A stretch of DNA of 64,000 bases from Citrobacter freundii (lineage in GTDB: Bacteria; Pseudomonadota; Gammaproteobacteria; Enterobacterales; Enterobacteriaceae): NCBI RefSeq assembly GCF_029717145.1, contig NZ_CP099222.1:806001-870000 (forward strand), written 5' to 3'. Shown one piece after another: positions 25,995 through 35,810 of this stretch. The notes under the pieces were generated by a model. That model saw only the letters and a list, made by a program, of their open reading frames with translations. It was not told the origin of the DNA and did not search any database. Made by a program: the position numbers and the translations under genes. Each line of letters starts with the position of its first letter. Position 1 is the stretch's first letter.

Positions 25995-28457
25995 ATGTTC
26001 AGTATGCGTCGACATGCCAAATTCATTACACGCTTTAAGTCTGTAAGCTGTTTATTTACGGCCAGCGTTCTTTTCCCCCTACAAATCTCTGCGGCAGTAT
26101 CAGATTATGATGCGTTGATTATTGAAGCGCGAGGGGGTAATAGCGCGCCACTATTGCGCTACCTTGAAGATCAGGGAAAGAAAAGCGCGCTCACGCCCAA
26201 TCAGGTTGCCGACTGGCTGCAAGTCTCCAGTTGGGTTGATAACAACGACAAAACAACAATTGCTATCTGGCAGCAGTATCGCGGGAAGATGGATGTGCCT
26301 GCGCGCGGTAAAGTTGCCGCTGCGCGTGCGTATCGCAATCAGAAAAGCTGGAATGATTCCTTAGCTATCTGGGAAAGCGTGTTGCAGGAAGAGCCTGATA
26401 ACGCGGATGTTCGTACCGGCTGGATAATGACGCTGGCCGATGCCCGTTACAATCAACAAGCCCTGACCGAGGCGAATAAATGGGCGCGAGCGCATCCGGG
26501 AGCCGATTCCGATGCCCTGCTTGCCTACGTGTACCATTCGCAGAATAAAAACTGGGATGCATTGCTTGTCGCCAGTCAGGCGGTTGACGTTGATCCGGGT
26601 AACAAAAATGCAAAATCAACGCTGTTGTCCGCGCTGGCAGCCAACCGCATAGCCGAACCTGCGTTGGGACTGGCGGAAGAGGTTCCCACATCCGATCCCG
26701 TAAAGCGTCGCCTTGCGCTTGATGCCGCGGCCGAAAAGGTGCGCTCTTCGTATACGACCGCGCGCAATGAAGAAGAACGTTTTATCGTGGCGGACAAAGC
26801 CCTTGCCCGCTATGACCAACTGCTTGCAGCCTGGAAAGATGATCCCGCAGCCCAGGGCGATGTGCGTCGGGCGAGAATAGACCGTATGGGGGCCTTGCTG
26901 GTCCGCAAGCGTACCGCTGACGTTATTACCGAATACGAATCACTGTCAGCCGAAGGCGAAGTCCCCAACTATGCAAAACGTTGGGTGGCTTCCGCGTGGT
27001 TAAGTGAACGTCAGCCGGAAAAAACCGAAGCGATGCTGATGAGCATCTACTATCCGAACGGGCCGATACCCGTTACGCCGCTTAGTCCTGAAGATCAACA
27101 GGATCTGTTCTACGCGCATATCGATAATGAAAACTTTGTTGATGCCAAAAAACAGGTCGATGCGTTAATCAAAGACAGCCCGTACCTGCGACGGATCTAT
27201 GGTTCGCCTACGCCGCAGCCTAACGATAACTGGCTGCTTGGCCAGACGCTACTCGCGCAATATCACATTGCCGCTAATGAGCTGCCCGAAGCCGAAAAGC
27301 TGACGGAACATCTGGCGCGTACTGGCTCGGGTAACCAGGGGCTACGTATCCTCTATTCTTCCGTACTCGAAGCCCGCGGTTTGCCGCATGCCGCCGAAAA
27401 AGAACTGAAGCTTGCGGAAGTGATCGAGCCAAGCAACCTGGAACTGGAGCGTCAGCAGGCTTATGTGGCGCTGGATCTCCAGGAATGGAAGCAGGCCGAT
27501 GAACTGACTGATGATGTCATCGCTCGTAGCCCGGATGATGAGGCAACGCTGCGTCTCGCGCGCATTCGCGATGTGCATAAAATGTCTGAACTGCGGATCA
27601 GCGGCACGCAGGGGATCTCCTCTGATAGCCCGGTCAGCGGTAAGAATGACTTCAATATCAATACCGCCATTTACAGCCCACCGATCAATGATAACTGGCG
27701 ACTGTTTACTGGATTCAACTTCGCTACTGGTGAATTTGAAGAAGGTAAGGGCATTAGCCGCGATCTGGCGGCCGGTGCGGAATGGACCTCCCGTGACTAC
27801 TGGGCTGAAATGGAAGTTTCAGGTCGTAATTATGGCGATGGTCAGAAAATAGGTGGCCGTCTTTCTGGCTGGCATGATTTCAACGATAACTGGCGTATCG
27901 GCGGTTCGGCGGAGCGTCTTTCACGTAATACGCCCCTACGCGCATTGCGTAGCGGCGTGTACGCCAACGGTGGAGATATGTTTGTCCGCTGGTATCAAAA
28001 CGAACGACGAGAGTATCAGTTGTCGTTTGCCGCATCACATTTCTCGGATGGTAACGATCGCATTGAGTACGGGCTGAGTGGAAAAGAGCGCCTGTGGACG
28101 ACGCCGCGCTTTACGCTGGACTTCACGCCGGGTATCGGTGGCAGTACCAACACCAAAGAAAATGTGCCGTATTACAACCCCAAAAGCGATTTCTCTGTGG
28201 TACCCGGCTTGAGCGCGGAGCAGGTCCTTTACCGACACTATGACACGGTCTGGACCCAGCAAGGCGTGGGCGGTGTGGGTAACTACTGGCAGCAAGGCGA
28301 AGATGGCGGTGCGATAGTTCAGTTAGGTTACGGACAGCGGCTTAAATGGAATAACGTCGTGGATGGCGGGGTGATGCTGATGTGGGATAAACGCCCCTAC
28401 GACGGTAAACGTGAGCGGAATATCTCCCTCGCTTTCGATTTGAATGTTAGGTTTTAA
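25995..28457 (+). CDS. pgaA: Poly-beta-1,6-GlcNAc export porin PgaA
   Basis: 820-aa outer-membrane exporter of the biofilm polysaccharide PNAG. A signal peptide (to about residue 35) is followed by a periplasmic TPR superhelix (about residues 40-520, with repeats such as 'RGLPHAAEKELKLAEVIEPS') that binds PgaB and the polymer, and a C-terminal 16-stranded barrel (from 'FNINTAIYSPPINDNWRLFTG'-like strands to the terminal 'LAFDLNVRF', ending in Phe as barrels do). It is the first gene of an intact pgaABCD. An SD 'AAGGGAAG' supports the start. It is more diverged from K-12 PgaA than the core genes are. Confidence 0.96.
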   Translation: MFSMRRHAKFITRFKSVSCLFTASVLFPLQISAAVSDYDALIIEARGGNSAPLLRYLEDQGKKSALTPNQVADWLQVSSWVDNNDKTTIAIWQQYRGKMDVPARGKVAAARAYRNQKSWNDSLAIWESVLQEEPDNADVRTGWIMTLADARYNQQALTEANKWARAHPGADSDALLAYVYHSQNKNWDALLVASQAVDVDPGNKNAKSTLLSALAANRIAEPALGLAEEVPTSDPVKRRLALDAAAEKVRSSYTTARNEEERFIVADKALARYDQLLAAWKDDPAAQGDVRRARIDRMGALLVRKRTADVITEYESLSAEGEVPNYAKRWVASAWLSERQPEKTEAMLMSIYYPNGPIPVTPLSPEDQQDLFYAHIDNENFVDAKKQVDALIKDSPYLRRIYGSPTPQPNDNWLLGQTLLAQYHIAANELPEAEKLTEHLARTGSGNQGLRILYSSVLEARGLPHAAEKELKLAEVIEPSNLELERQQAYVALDLQEWKQADELTDDVIARSPDDEATLRLARIRDVHKMSELRISGTQGISSDSPVSGKNDFNINTAIYSPPINDNWRLFTGFNFATGEFEEGKGISRDLAAGAEWTSRDYWAEMEVSGRNYGDGQKIGGRLSGWHDFNDNWRIGGSAERLSRNTPLRALRSGVYANGGDMFVRWYQNERREYQLSFAASHFSDGNDRIEYGLSGKERLWTTPRFTLDFTPGIGGSTNTKENVPYYNPKSDFSVVPGLSAEQVLYRHYDTVWTQQGVGGVGNYWQQGEDGGAIVQLGYGQRLKWNNVVDGGVMLMWDKRPYDGKRERNISLAFDLNVRF

Positions 28458-28466
28458 GGATAGAAC

Positions 28467-30482
28467 ATGCTGAAAAGATGCCTGTGGCTTAGCGCACTCA
28501 TCGCTGGCTGGTTGATGATCACCGCGTGTAGTAGCGCGCACAATACGACGCCTCGCTATGTTCCTCCAGGAGAGAGAACCGAGCTGACGGCGGACCATCC
28601 GTGGCCAAAAAATAGTTTCCTGGTGTTGGGTTATCACGATGTTGAGGATGGCGCAGCGGATCAACGCTATCTTTCTGTACGTACCAGTGCGCTGAGCGAT
28701 CAGATCGGCTGGTTGCGTGACAACGGCTATAACCCGATCAGCGTGCAGCAAATTCTCGATGCCCATGACGGCAAAATCGTGCTGCCTGAAAAAGCCGTCT
28801 TACTTACCTTTGATGACGGCTATAGCAGCTTTTATACCCGCGTCTGGCCGCTGCTAAAAGCCTACAACTGGCCTGCGCTATGGGCGCCGGTGGGAAGCTG
28901 GGTGGATGCCCCTGCCAACAAAAAAGTGGATTTTGGTGGCCTGATGACGGCCCGAGACAAGTTCGCTACCTGGAAGATGGTTGAGGAAATGGGCAAATCG
29001 CCGCTGGTGGAAGTCGGTGCGCATACCTGGAACTCACACTTCGGCGCAGAGGCGAACCCGCAGGGCAGTAAAGAACCGGCGGTGGCGAACCGTCTGTATG
29101 ACAAGAAAACCGGTACGTATGAAACGGATGAGCAGTACACTCGCCGCATTAATACCGATATCTCGTTGATCACCAACAAAATTAAGTCTGTAACCGGGAA
29201 ATCGCCACGTGCGTGGGTGTGGCCGTACGGTGCTGCTAACGGTACGACGTTGAATTTGGCCAAAGAGCACGGCTATAAAATGGCGTTTACGCTCAACGAA
29301 GGGTTGGCGAATGCGGCGTTCCTTGATGATATTCCGCGTGTTCTTATCTCAGATAACCCTTCTCTTAAGCGTTTTGCCAGTCAGGTCGCTCAGGTACGTG
29401 AACCGCAGACCATGCGCGTGATGCATGTCGATCTGGATTACGTGTATGACAAGGATCCTGCCCAGCAGAAGAGAAACATAGATAAGCTGATCCAGCGTGT
29501 TTACGACATGCGCATTTCACATGTCTTCCTGCAGGCGTATGCCGACCCCAAAGGCGATGGGAATATTCGCGAACTCTATTTCCCTAACCGTTGGCTGCCG
29601 ATGCGTGCCGATCTCTTTAACTACATCTCCTGGCAATTACAAACGCGTGCTGGCGTGACGGTTTATGCCTGGATGCCAGTGCTGGCGTTCGATCTCGATG
29701 CGTCTATTCCGCGTGTCACCGCATGGGATCCGAAAACCGGACGCAGTGCGATTAACCACGAACAGTATGTGCGTCTGTCTCCCTGGAGTAGCGAAGCGCG
29801 TCAGCGCATTACCGAGATCTATGAAGACCTGGCGAAGCACGCCAGCTTCAAAGGCATATTGTTCCATGATGATGCATTCCTGACGGACTTCGAAGATGCC
29901 TCGCCGGATGCGTTAGCCGCCTACCGCGCTGCGGGCCTTCCGGACAGCATTGAGAAAATCCGTAACGATCCGCAGGCGTTTGAGCGCTGGACTCGCCTGA
30001 AAAGTAAGATGCTGATCGACTTTACCCAGCAACTGACACGTTCGGTGCGTAATATTCGCGGCCCGCAGGTACAAACGGCGCGCAATATTTACGCCATGCC
30101 GGTACTGGAGCCAGAAAGTGAAGCCTGGTTTGCACAAAACCTAAATGACTTCCTCAATACCTATGACTGGACTGCACCGATGGCGATGCCATTGATGGAG
30201 AATATTCCAGCCAATGATGCCAATGCCTGGCTCGACAGATTGGTGAATGCCGTTGCGCAGACCCCAGGCGCGCTGGATAAGACCGTGTTTGAGCTGCAGG
30301 CACGCGACTGGCGTAAATCCGGCGAACAGGCCGAAATCAGCGGTAAACAGATAGCCGAATGGATGCGCCAGCTTAAATTAAGCGGTGCAGGTAACTACGG
30401 TTATTACCCGGATGATTTCATCAGCGACAAACCCGAGATGTCAGAGATTCGCTCGACGTTCTCATCATATTGGTACCCGCAA
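28467..30482 (+). CDS. pgaB: PNAG N-deacetylase and hydrolase lipoprotein PgaB
   Basis: Frame runs to a stop at 30486-30488. Lipobox 'LMITAC' makes it an outer-membrane lipoprotein. The N-terminal carbohydrate esterase 4 domain shows 'LGYHDVEDG' and '[10 protein letters not shown]' (metal and catalytic Asp), and 'VGAHTWNSH' (His ligands). The C-terminal glycoside hydrolase domain (from '[19 protein letters not shown]') matches the GH153 part that cleaves partly deacetylated PNAG. Deacetylation is needed for export through PgaA. pgaC begins in the overlap ATGA at the end. Total 673 aa, like K-12. Confidence 0.95.
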
Positions 30483-30484
30483 AA

Positions 30485-31819
30485 ATGACCGATCGCATTA
30501 TTGCTTTCCTGATACTTTGCCTGATGTTCAGCCTGCCGTTTGGCGTGGCTGTCATCTTTACGGGTGAAGTGATGCTGAACTTTGTTTTCTTCTGGCCCTT
30601 GTTCATGTCTGCTTTGTGGATAAGCGGTGGGGTGTACTTCTGGTTTTACCGTGAGCGCCACTGGAAATGGGGAGACGATACACCGCCACCGACGCTGGAA
30701 GGAAATCCACTGGTTTCGATTTTGATCCCCTGCTTTAACGAAGGGATCAACGCCCGCGAAACCATCAGTGCCGCGATGGCACAGCGCTATAAGAACATTG
30801 AAGTTATTGCCATTAACGACGGTTCAACGGACGACACCCATGACGTGCTGGAACAGTTGGCAATTGAGTACCCGAGCCTGCGGGTGATTCATTTAGCTGA
30901 GAACCAGGGCAAAGCGCTGGCGCTCAAGACCGGTGCAGCCGCTGCGCGTAGCGATTATCTGGTGTGCATCGACGGTGATGCGTTATTGGATCGCGATGCC
31001 GTCGCCTATATGGTGGCCCCGCTGATCCAGTTCCCGCGCGTGGGTGCGGTAACCGGGAACCCGCGTATTCGTACCCGTTCCACGTTGATCGGCCGCGTGC
31101 AGGTCGGCGAGTTCTCGTCAATCATTGGCCTTATCAAGCGTACCCAGCGAGTCTACGGGCAGATATTTAGTGTCTCCGGTGTGGTTGCGGCATTTCGCCG
31201 TCGTGCGCTGGCGGAGGTAGGGTACTGGAGCCCTGACATGATTACCGAAGATATCGACATCAGTTGGAAGCTGCAGTTGCGCCACTGGTCTGTATTCTTT
31301 GAACCGCGGGCGCTGTGCTGGATCCTGATGCCTGAAACCTTAAGAGGGTTGTGGAAACAGCGTCTGCGCTGGGCGCAGGGTGGGGCCGAGGTGTTTATTG
31401 TTAACATGCGCCGCCTGTGGTCGTGGGAATTCCGCCGCATGTGGCCGCTGTTCCTCGAGTTCTGTTTTTCGACCACTTGGGCATTTGCCTATGCGATTAG
31501 CATCGTGCTGTTCGTGTTAGGACTGATCATGCCGATGCCTGACTCGTTATATGTGCAGCATCTGTTCCCGCCAGCCTTTACCGGGCTCATCCTTGGCGTA
31601 GTCTGTTTACTGCAGTTTGCCGTGAGCCTGATGATTGAACGACGCTATGAAAAAGGCATTGGCGCCTCGTTGTTTTGGATTATCTGGTTCCCGGTGGTGT
31701 ATTGGCTGTTAAGTCTGTTTACCACACTGGTGTCATTCCCCAAAGTGATGCTCAAACGCAAACGTGGGCGGGCGCGCTGGGTGAGTCCTGACCGTGGAAT
31801 AGGGAGGATCGAACCATGA
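30485..31819 (+). CDS. pgaC: PNAG synthase glycosyltransferase PgaC
   Basis: 444-aa inner-membrane GT2 enzyme that polymerises UDP-GlcNAc. The start at ATG 30485 ('MTDRIIAF') overlaps the pgaB stop as ATGA and aligns with K-12 PgaC. GT2 signatures: 'IPCFNEG', 'NDGSTDDT', 'CIDGDALLD' (DxD), 'ITEDIDISW' and 'QRLRW' (QxxRW). Two N-terminal and at least three C-terminal membrane segments flank the catalytic domain. Activity in E. coli needs PgaD and c-di-GMP. Confidence 0.96.
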   Translation: MTDRIIAFLILCLMFSLPFGVAVIFTGEVMLNFVFFWPLFMSALWISGGVYFWFYRERHWKWGDDTPPPTLEGNPLVSILIPCFNEGINARETISAAMAQRYKNIEVIAINDGSTDDTHDVLEQLAIEYPSLRVIHLAENQGKALALKTGAAAARSDYLVCIDGDALLDRDAVAYMVAPLIQFPRVGAVTGNPRIRTRSTLIGRVQVGEFSSIIGLIKRTQRVYGQIFSVSGVVAAFRRRALAEVGYWSPDMITEDIDISWKLQLRHWSVFFEPRALCWILMPETLRGLWKQRLRWAQGGAEVFIVNMRRLWSWEFRRMWPLFLEFCFSTTWAFAYAISIVLFVLGLIMPMPDSLYVQHLFPPAFTGLILGVVCLLQFAVSLMIERRYEKGIGASLFWIIWFPVVYWLLSLFTTLVSFPKVMLKRKRGRARWVSPDRGIGRIEP

Positions 31820-32322
31820 ACCAGCCACTGATCTTTACCGAGCGGCGTCTCCTGCCACGCATGATCGACGTGCTGTTGACGCTGAGTGCCTGGGTTGGGT
31901 TTCTGTACCTGATTTATAAAGGGCTGATTACCGCGCTGGCGCACTCACCGTATATGGGTGTGCGACCGTTTTTCACCACCCTGGATACGGTGACCTTTTA
32001 CATACTGGTCGCCTTAATCAACGGACTGGTGCTGATTGGCTGGGCGAAGTACAACCAGTACCGTTTTCGGGTGGAACGACGCAACCGCAGACCTGGGCTT
32101 GAACATCATGAGCTGGCAGAAAGCATGCGTATTACCCCGGAACTGGTAACAGAGCTCAACAAAGCCAGGGTGCTGACGGTGCATCACCATGAGAATGGTG
32201 AAATCAGTCACGTCGATGTGGACAAGCACATTGCCGATAACCGGTTGCCGCCGCCCACGCCGGCCATGCGGAAAGAACGCTCGAGTCTGAAGACGCAAAA
32301 TAATGACCCTCAGGCGGCATGA
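31816..32322 (+). CDS. pgaD: PNAG synthase accessory protein PgaD
   Basis: 168-aa small membrane protein, overlapping pgaC by 4 nt (ATGA). Two hydrophobic segments ('[18 protein letters not shown]' and '[19 protein letters not shown]') precede a basic cytoplasmic tail. It binds c-di-GMP together with PgaC in E. coli. It is about 30 residues longer than K-12 PgaD at the C-terminus, where a Pro-rich stretch ('[15 protein letters not shown]') is seen. Last gene of the operon. Confidence 0.92.
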   Translation: MNQPLIFTERRLLPRMIDVLLTLSAWVGFLYLIYKGLITALAHSPYMGVRPFFTTLDTVTFYILVALINGLVLIGWAKYNQYRFRVERRNRRPGLEHHELAESMRITPELVTELNKARVLTVHHHENGEISHVDVDKHIADNRLPPPTPAMRKERSSLKTQNNDPQAA

Positions 32323-32408
32323 GACAATTTGTGCCGCCTGTTACATCCTTCAACCCTGCATCGGACTATGATTAGACTCGGTACAATAAAAATAACTGAG
32401 GCAATGTC

Positions 32409-32639
32409 ATGGATAAGGAACTACTGGATGCAGGCTACCGGGCCTATACCGGTGAGAAGATCGACGTCTATTTCAATACGACAATGTGCCAGCACTCGGG
32501 GAACTGTGTGCGCGGCAGCGCGAAGTTGTTCAACCTCAAGCGTAAACCGTGGATTATTCCTGATGAAGTTGATGTTGCCACGGTTATCAGGGTTATCGAT
32601 ACCTGCCCAAGCGGTGCGCTGAAATACCGTCAGAAATAA
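32409..32639 (+). CDS. yjdI: Divergent 4Fe-4S mono-cluster protein YjdI
   Basis: 76 aa with '[10 protein letters not shown]' and 'DTCPSGA', the cysteine pattern of the divergent 4Fe-4S mono-cluster domain. Matches E. coli YjdI. Function unknown; small electron carrier or sensor roles are possible. It forms a pair with yjdJ, 11 bp downstream, as in K-12, where the two lie elsewhere on the chromosome (near lysU, from memory). Confidence 0.9.
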   Translation: MDKELLDAGYRAYTGEKIDVYFNTTMCQHSGNCVRGSAKLFNLKRKPWIIPDEVDVATVIRVIDTCPSGALKYRQK

Positions 32640-32650
32640 GTGAGGGAACC

Positions 32651-32923
32651 ATGGAAATTCTTGCAGGCCATAACAAATTTTATGTGAATGATGCGCAGGG
32701 CAACCAGGTCGCTGAAATCGTCTTTGTGCCGACTGGCGAGCATCTGAGCATTATTGAACATACTGATGTCGACCCGAGTCTGAAAGGTCAGGGCGTGGGT
32801 AAACTGCTGGTGGCAAAGGTGGTGGAGAAAATGCGCGCCGAAAACCGCAAGGTTATTCCACTGTGTCCATTTGCCAAACATGAGTTTGATAAAACCCGCG
32901 AGTATGACGATATCCGCGCCTGA
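32651..32923 (+). CDS. yjdJ: YjdJ, GNAT-like N-acetyltransferase
   Basis: 90-aa short GNAT-like protein of the YidJ/YjdJ type. The acetyl-CoA-binding signature '[11 protein letters not shown]' (R/Q-x-x-G-x-G pattern) is clear and '[12 protein letters not shown]' is the usual terminal block. Substrate unknown. Start at 32651 after 'GAGGGAACC'. A REP element follows. Confidence 0.9.
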   Translation: MEILAGHNKFYVNDAQGNQVAEIVFVPTGEHLSIIEHTDVDPSLKGQGVGKLLVAKVVEKMRAENRKVIPLCPFAKHEFDKTREYDDIRA

Positions 32924-32928
32924 TATGC

Positions 32929-32967
32929 GCAGTTGTAGGCCGGATCGGCGCCGCCGTCATCCGGCAT
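32929..32967. repeat. REP element
   Basis: 'GTAGGCCGGATCGGCG' and 'CGCCGTCATCCGGCAT' form a REP stem between converging yjdJ and yahB. Confidence 0.75.
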
Positions 32968-32968
32968 C

Positions 32969-33898
32969 TCATTCCCGATGCAGCAGATCCTGATAAATCC
33001 CCGTCAGAACCCCGTGTGGGCCAAACTCCTTTTTAATCCACTGAGTGACCCGGCCGGTTGCCGAGTGTTGGGTTGCCAGCAGCATGCGTGAATCCTGACG
33101 CGGATTATGGATCTGACGCGTCACCAGCAGCGACTTCTCCATTGCCTCACGCACCATGTAGTCCGGCAAAAAGCCAATACCTTCGCCGAGGATCTGGCAC
33201 TGACATTTGGTATTAAAATCGGGGACCAGAATGGACTCCTGCCCGTGCAGCAGCCAGCCGACCTTCTTGTTAATGGTATGCGCGGTGTCTTCGACCATGA
33301 TGTTTGGGTACAACCGTAGCTGACTTTCTGAAATAGGTTCAGGCATAAACGCCAGCGGGTGATTCGGGGCAATGGCAAACGACCAACGGATCGCCCCTAT
33401 CTCGGTGTAATCAATTCCGCCGCCGTCCAGTAATGTGTCCGGCGCGCCAATGGCGATGTTGGCCTGGTTATTAATTATGGAATCCCAGACGCCGTTATAC
33501 ACTTCGGTGGTCACGGTTATCTGGCAGGTTGGAAACTGCTTTTTGAGGGCCTGCAACAGCCGCGCGGTATGCTGCGGGGTGTAGAGCAACTGGTTAATGC
33601 AGATGCGCACCCGCGCCTCAATACCCTGAGCGATGGTATCAATACTGCGCTTGATGGCGTGGAAGTCGTTTAGCAGGTCGGTCGCCTTGCGGAAGAAATA
33701 ACGCCCGGACTCGGTTAGCTCAATGCTGCGGGTATTGCGGGTAAACAGCACCACGTCGAGCCCCGTTTCCATTCGCTTGATGGTGTAGCTGATGGCGGAG
33801 GTGGTTAAACCCAGCTCTTCGGCGGCCTTGCTAAAACTGCTGTAGCGCGCAGCCATGGTGAACGCCAGCAGGTTCTCCTCGGTAAAAATTGAATTCAT
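32969..33898 (-). CDS. yahB: LysR-family regulator YahB
   Basis: 309 aa. N-terminal winged helix ('FSKAAEELGLTTSAISYTI' region, residues 21-40) and a C-terminal substrate-binding fold. It matches E. coli YahB in length and position: divergent from yahD and the rest of the cluster, with a 391-bp gap. LysR regulators usually control the divergent operon with a pathway intermediate as inducer, so it likely senses a substrate of the yah pathway. Effector unknown. Confidence 0.88.
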   Translation of the reverse strand: MNSIFTEENLLAFTMAARYSSFSKAAEELGLTTSAISYTIKRMETGLDVVLFTRNTRSIELTESGRYFFRKATDLLNDFHAIKRSIDTIAQGIEARVRICINQLLYTPQHTARLLQALKKQFPTCQITVTTEVYNGVWDSIINNQANIAIGAPDTLLDGGGIDYTEIGAIRWSFAIAPNHPLAFMPEPISESQLRLYPNIMVEDTAHTINKKVGWLLHGQESILVPDFNTKCQCQILGEGIGFLPDYMVREAMEKSLLVTRQIHNPRQDSRMLLATQHSATGRVTQWIKKEFGPHGVLTGIYQDLLHRE

Positions 33899-34289
33899 CC
33901 TCTCTCCCCTCGGGCTCGTCTACCCCCTGCCATACGATGATTGTTGAATGTATTTGTAATCCTTATGCAGAGCAACCAGTTTTGAACAGAATTTAACACT
34001 AGGTTCACATTTGATTTGAAGGCAATCACACTTCTGTCTTTTAGTTGCAGGCCGCTATCCGTGCAGCATCCCGCTTTATTTCCCGGATGACTGAATAATG
34101 TCTAAAAGAGCAGCGGTCATAAGAGAAAGATTGCACTACAGCACGTTTTTGCTCTCATTGTTAAATACTATTCAATAATCGACTCACTAACGATGAATGA
34201 AATTTAAGCGGATGTTATTCCCCTCTCTCTATTGCTATTCTCAGGTTATCGGAATTTTAAAAAGCCTTAAAAACTGCAGGAGAAGGATT
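33899..34289. promoter_or_regulatory. Divergent control region yahB / yahD
   Basis: 391 bp with no gene. AT-rich around 33950-34020 and 34140-34200, suiting promoters for both directions. A T-N11-A LysR motif is expected but I could not single one out with confidence. Confidence 0.45.
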
Positions 34290-34895
34290 ATGTCAGAGAA
34301 AGAACTTATTACTGAATTTCTGCTGGCGGCAGAGCAGGGCAATGCGCAGGGATTAACATCCTGTCTGGCAAAAAATGTGGATATTAATGCGACCAATCGC
34401 CAGGGACGTACCGCCATCATTATTGCCAGCCTGAATAAACATTATGACTGCGTGTCTTTATTGATTGAGGCTGGCGCCGATATTAATAAACAAGATCAAA
34501 CCTGTTTTAATCCCTTCCTGATTAGCTGCCTGACCAATGATTTAACGCTGCTGCGTTTGGTGTTACCGGCTAACCCTGATCTCAATGTTCTCAGCCGTTT
34601 TGGTGGCGTTGGCATTACGCCTGCCAGCGAAAAAGGCCACGTGGAGATCGTGCGTGAACTGCTGCTGCGTACCGACATCAACGTTAACCACACCAACTTT
34701 GTCGGCTGGACGCCGCTGCTGGAAGCCATCGTACTCAACGACGGCGGCGCAAAGCAGCAGGAAATCGTCAAGCTGCTGCTCGACAATGGTGCGAATCCGC
34801 ACATGACGGACAAGTACGGCAAAACCCCGCTGGAACTGGCGCGGGAGAAAGGGTATCACCAAATTGCCGAGCTGCTGATTGCCGCCGGAGCTTGA
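34290..34895 (+). CDS. yahD: Ankyrin-repeat protein YahD
   Basis: 201 aa. The start at ATG 34290 follows 'GCAGGAGAAGG' and gives the E. coli length; the frame is open further upstream without support. About five ankyrin repeats cover the protein ('GRTAIIIASLNKHYDCVSLL', 'GWTPLLEAIVLNDG', 'GKTPLELAREKGYHQIAELL'). No signal peptide. A protein-binding scaffold for one of the cluster enzymes is likely, but its role is unknown. First gene of the yahDEFG run. Confidence 0.9.
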   Translation: MSEKELITEFLLAAEQGNAQGLTSCLAKNVDINATNRQGRTAIIIASLNKHYDCVSLLIEAGADINKQDQTCFNPFLISCLTNDLTLLRLVLPANPDLNVLSRFGGVGITPASEKGHVEIVRELLLRTDINVNHTNFVGWTPLLEAIVLNDGGAKQQEIVKLLLDNGANPHMTDKYGKTPLELAREKGYHQIAELLIAAGA

Positions 34896-35042
34896 CCGAG
34901 GAGCGCCACTATCGCCACGCCATCACGGCGATGCGTAACGGCGCTAACCGCCGACGACGCGTTTCTTGAATTTCGGGGAACGGGGCGTGTAGAACAGGTT
35001 TTTTCCCGCGCGGTAAACCTGTTCATACCCGAGCTGCAGCGA

Positions 35043-35810
35043 TTGTTCACCTTACTGAGCGAGAGCGGCGATAACGCGCCTAACAGTTGTCGGCTGGCGC
35101 TGACGCATTGTGAAGATCTGTTTCATCCCGGCGAGCCGGTGAGTTTTACCGAGACGGGGATAGCCGTTGGCACGGATAAATGGATAGCAACCTCCGGGTG
35201 CCAGACCTGGCAAATGCCGCGCTGGTCGCCAGATGCAGACCGCTTCGCAGCAATTTCCTGGCGTTGCTGGGCAGAGGTTATCCGCCAACAGCTGAATCAC
35301 CGCGACACATTATTTTTGTACCAGGGCGATAACCCGTTTTATCAGGAAATCGCCCGTGAATTACAGAACCGCCGCCGGGCATTAATCGCCGCCCTGAATA
35401 ATGGCGAAAATATTTCTTTCGCAGTTGGCCAGTTAATCGGTCTGGGAATTGGCTTAACGCCATCATCCGATGATTATTTAGTTGGTCTGAGTACGGTTTT
35501 ATTTATTAACGGTCACCCGTTAAAAAAACATCAGCACGATTTTTTAGCAGCATTACGGATTGCCGGAAATAACACGACGCTGCTCAGTAAAATAACGCTG
35601 GAAGAGGCTTTTCATCAGCGTTATCGGGAAAGCGTTGCACGACTGGTAACCCATATTATTACGCGGCAACACCACGTTGCTACGCCATTTATTACTGACA
35701 TTAAAAATATCGGCTCAAGTTCTGGCTGCGACATGCTGTATGGCATGGCGGACGCCTGCACCCTGAGCCATCGGTCCGGAGGGAATTATGTCGATCAGGA
35801 TAGTTGTTAA
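35043..35810 (+). CDS. yahE: DUF2877 protein YahE (start uncertain)
   Basis: DUF2877 family, the same family as E. coli YlbF (AllH), a subunit of oxamic transcarbamylase. 'GLGIGLTPSSDDYLVGL' is the family motif. The earliest standard start in frame is TTG 35043, giving 255 aa; E. coli YahE is about 287 aa. The frame is open back to 34896, right after the yahD stop, and reads like real protein ('ALTADDAFLEFRGTGRVEQ'), but has no ATG, GTG or TTG. So either a rare start codon is used or the original start was lost. It overlaps yahF by 23 nt. Confidence 0.75.
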   Translation: MFTLLSESGDNAPNSCRLALTHCEDLFHPGEPVSFTETGIAVGTDKWIATSGCQTWQMPRWSPDADRFAAISWRCWAEVIRQQLNHRDTLFLYQGDNPFYQEIARELQNRRRALIAALNNGENISFAVGQLIGLGIGLTPSSDDYLVGLSTVLFINGHPLKKHQHDFLAALRIAGNNTTLLSKITLEEAFHQRYRESVARLVTHIITRQHHVATPFITDIKNIGSSSGCDMLYGMADACTLSHRSGGNYVDQDSC

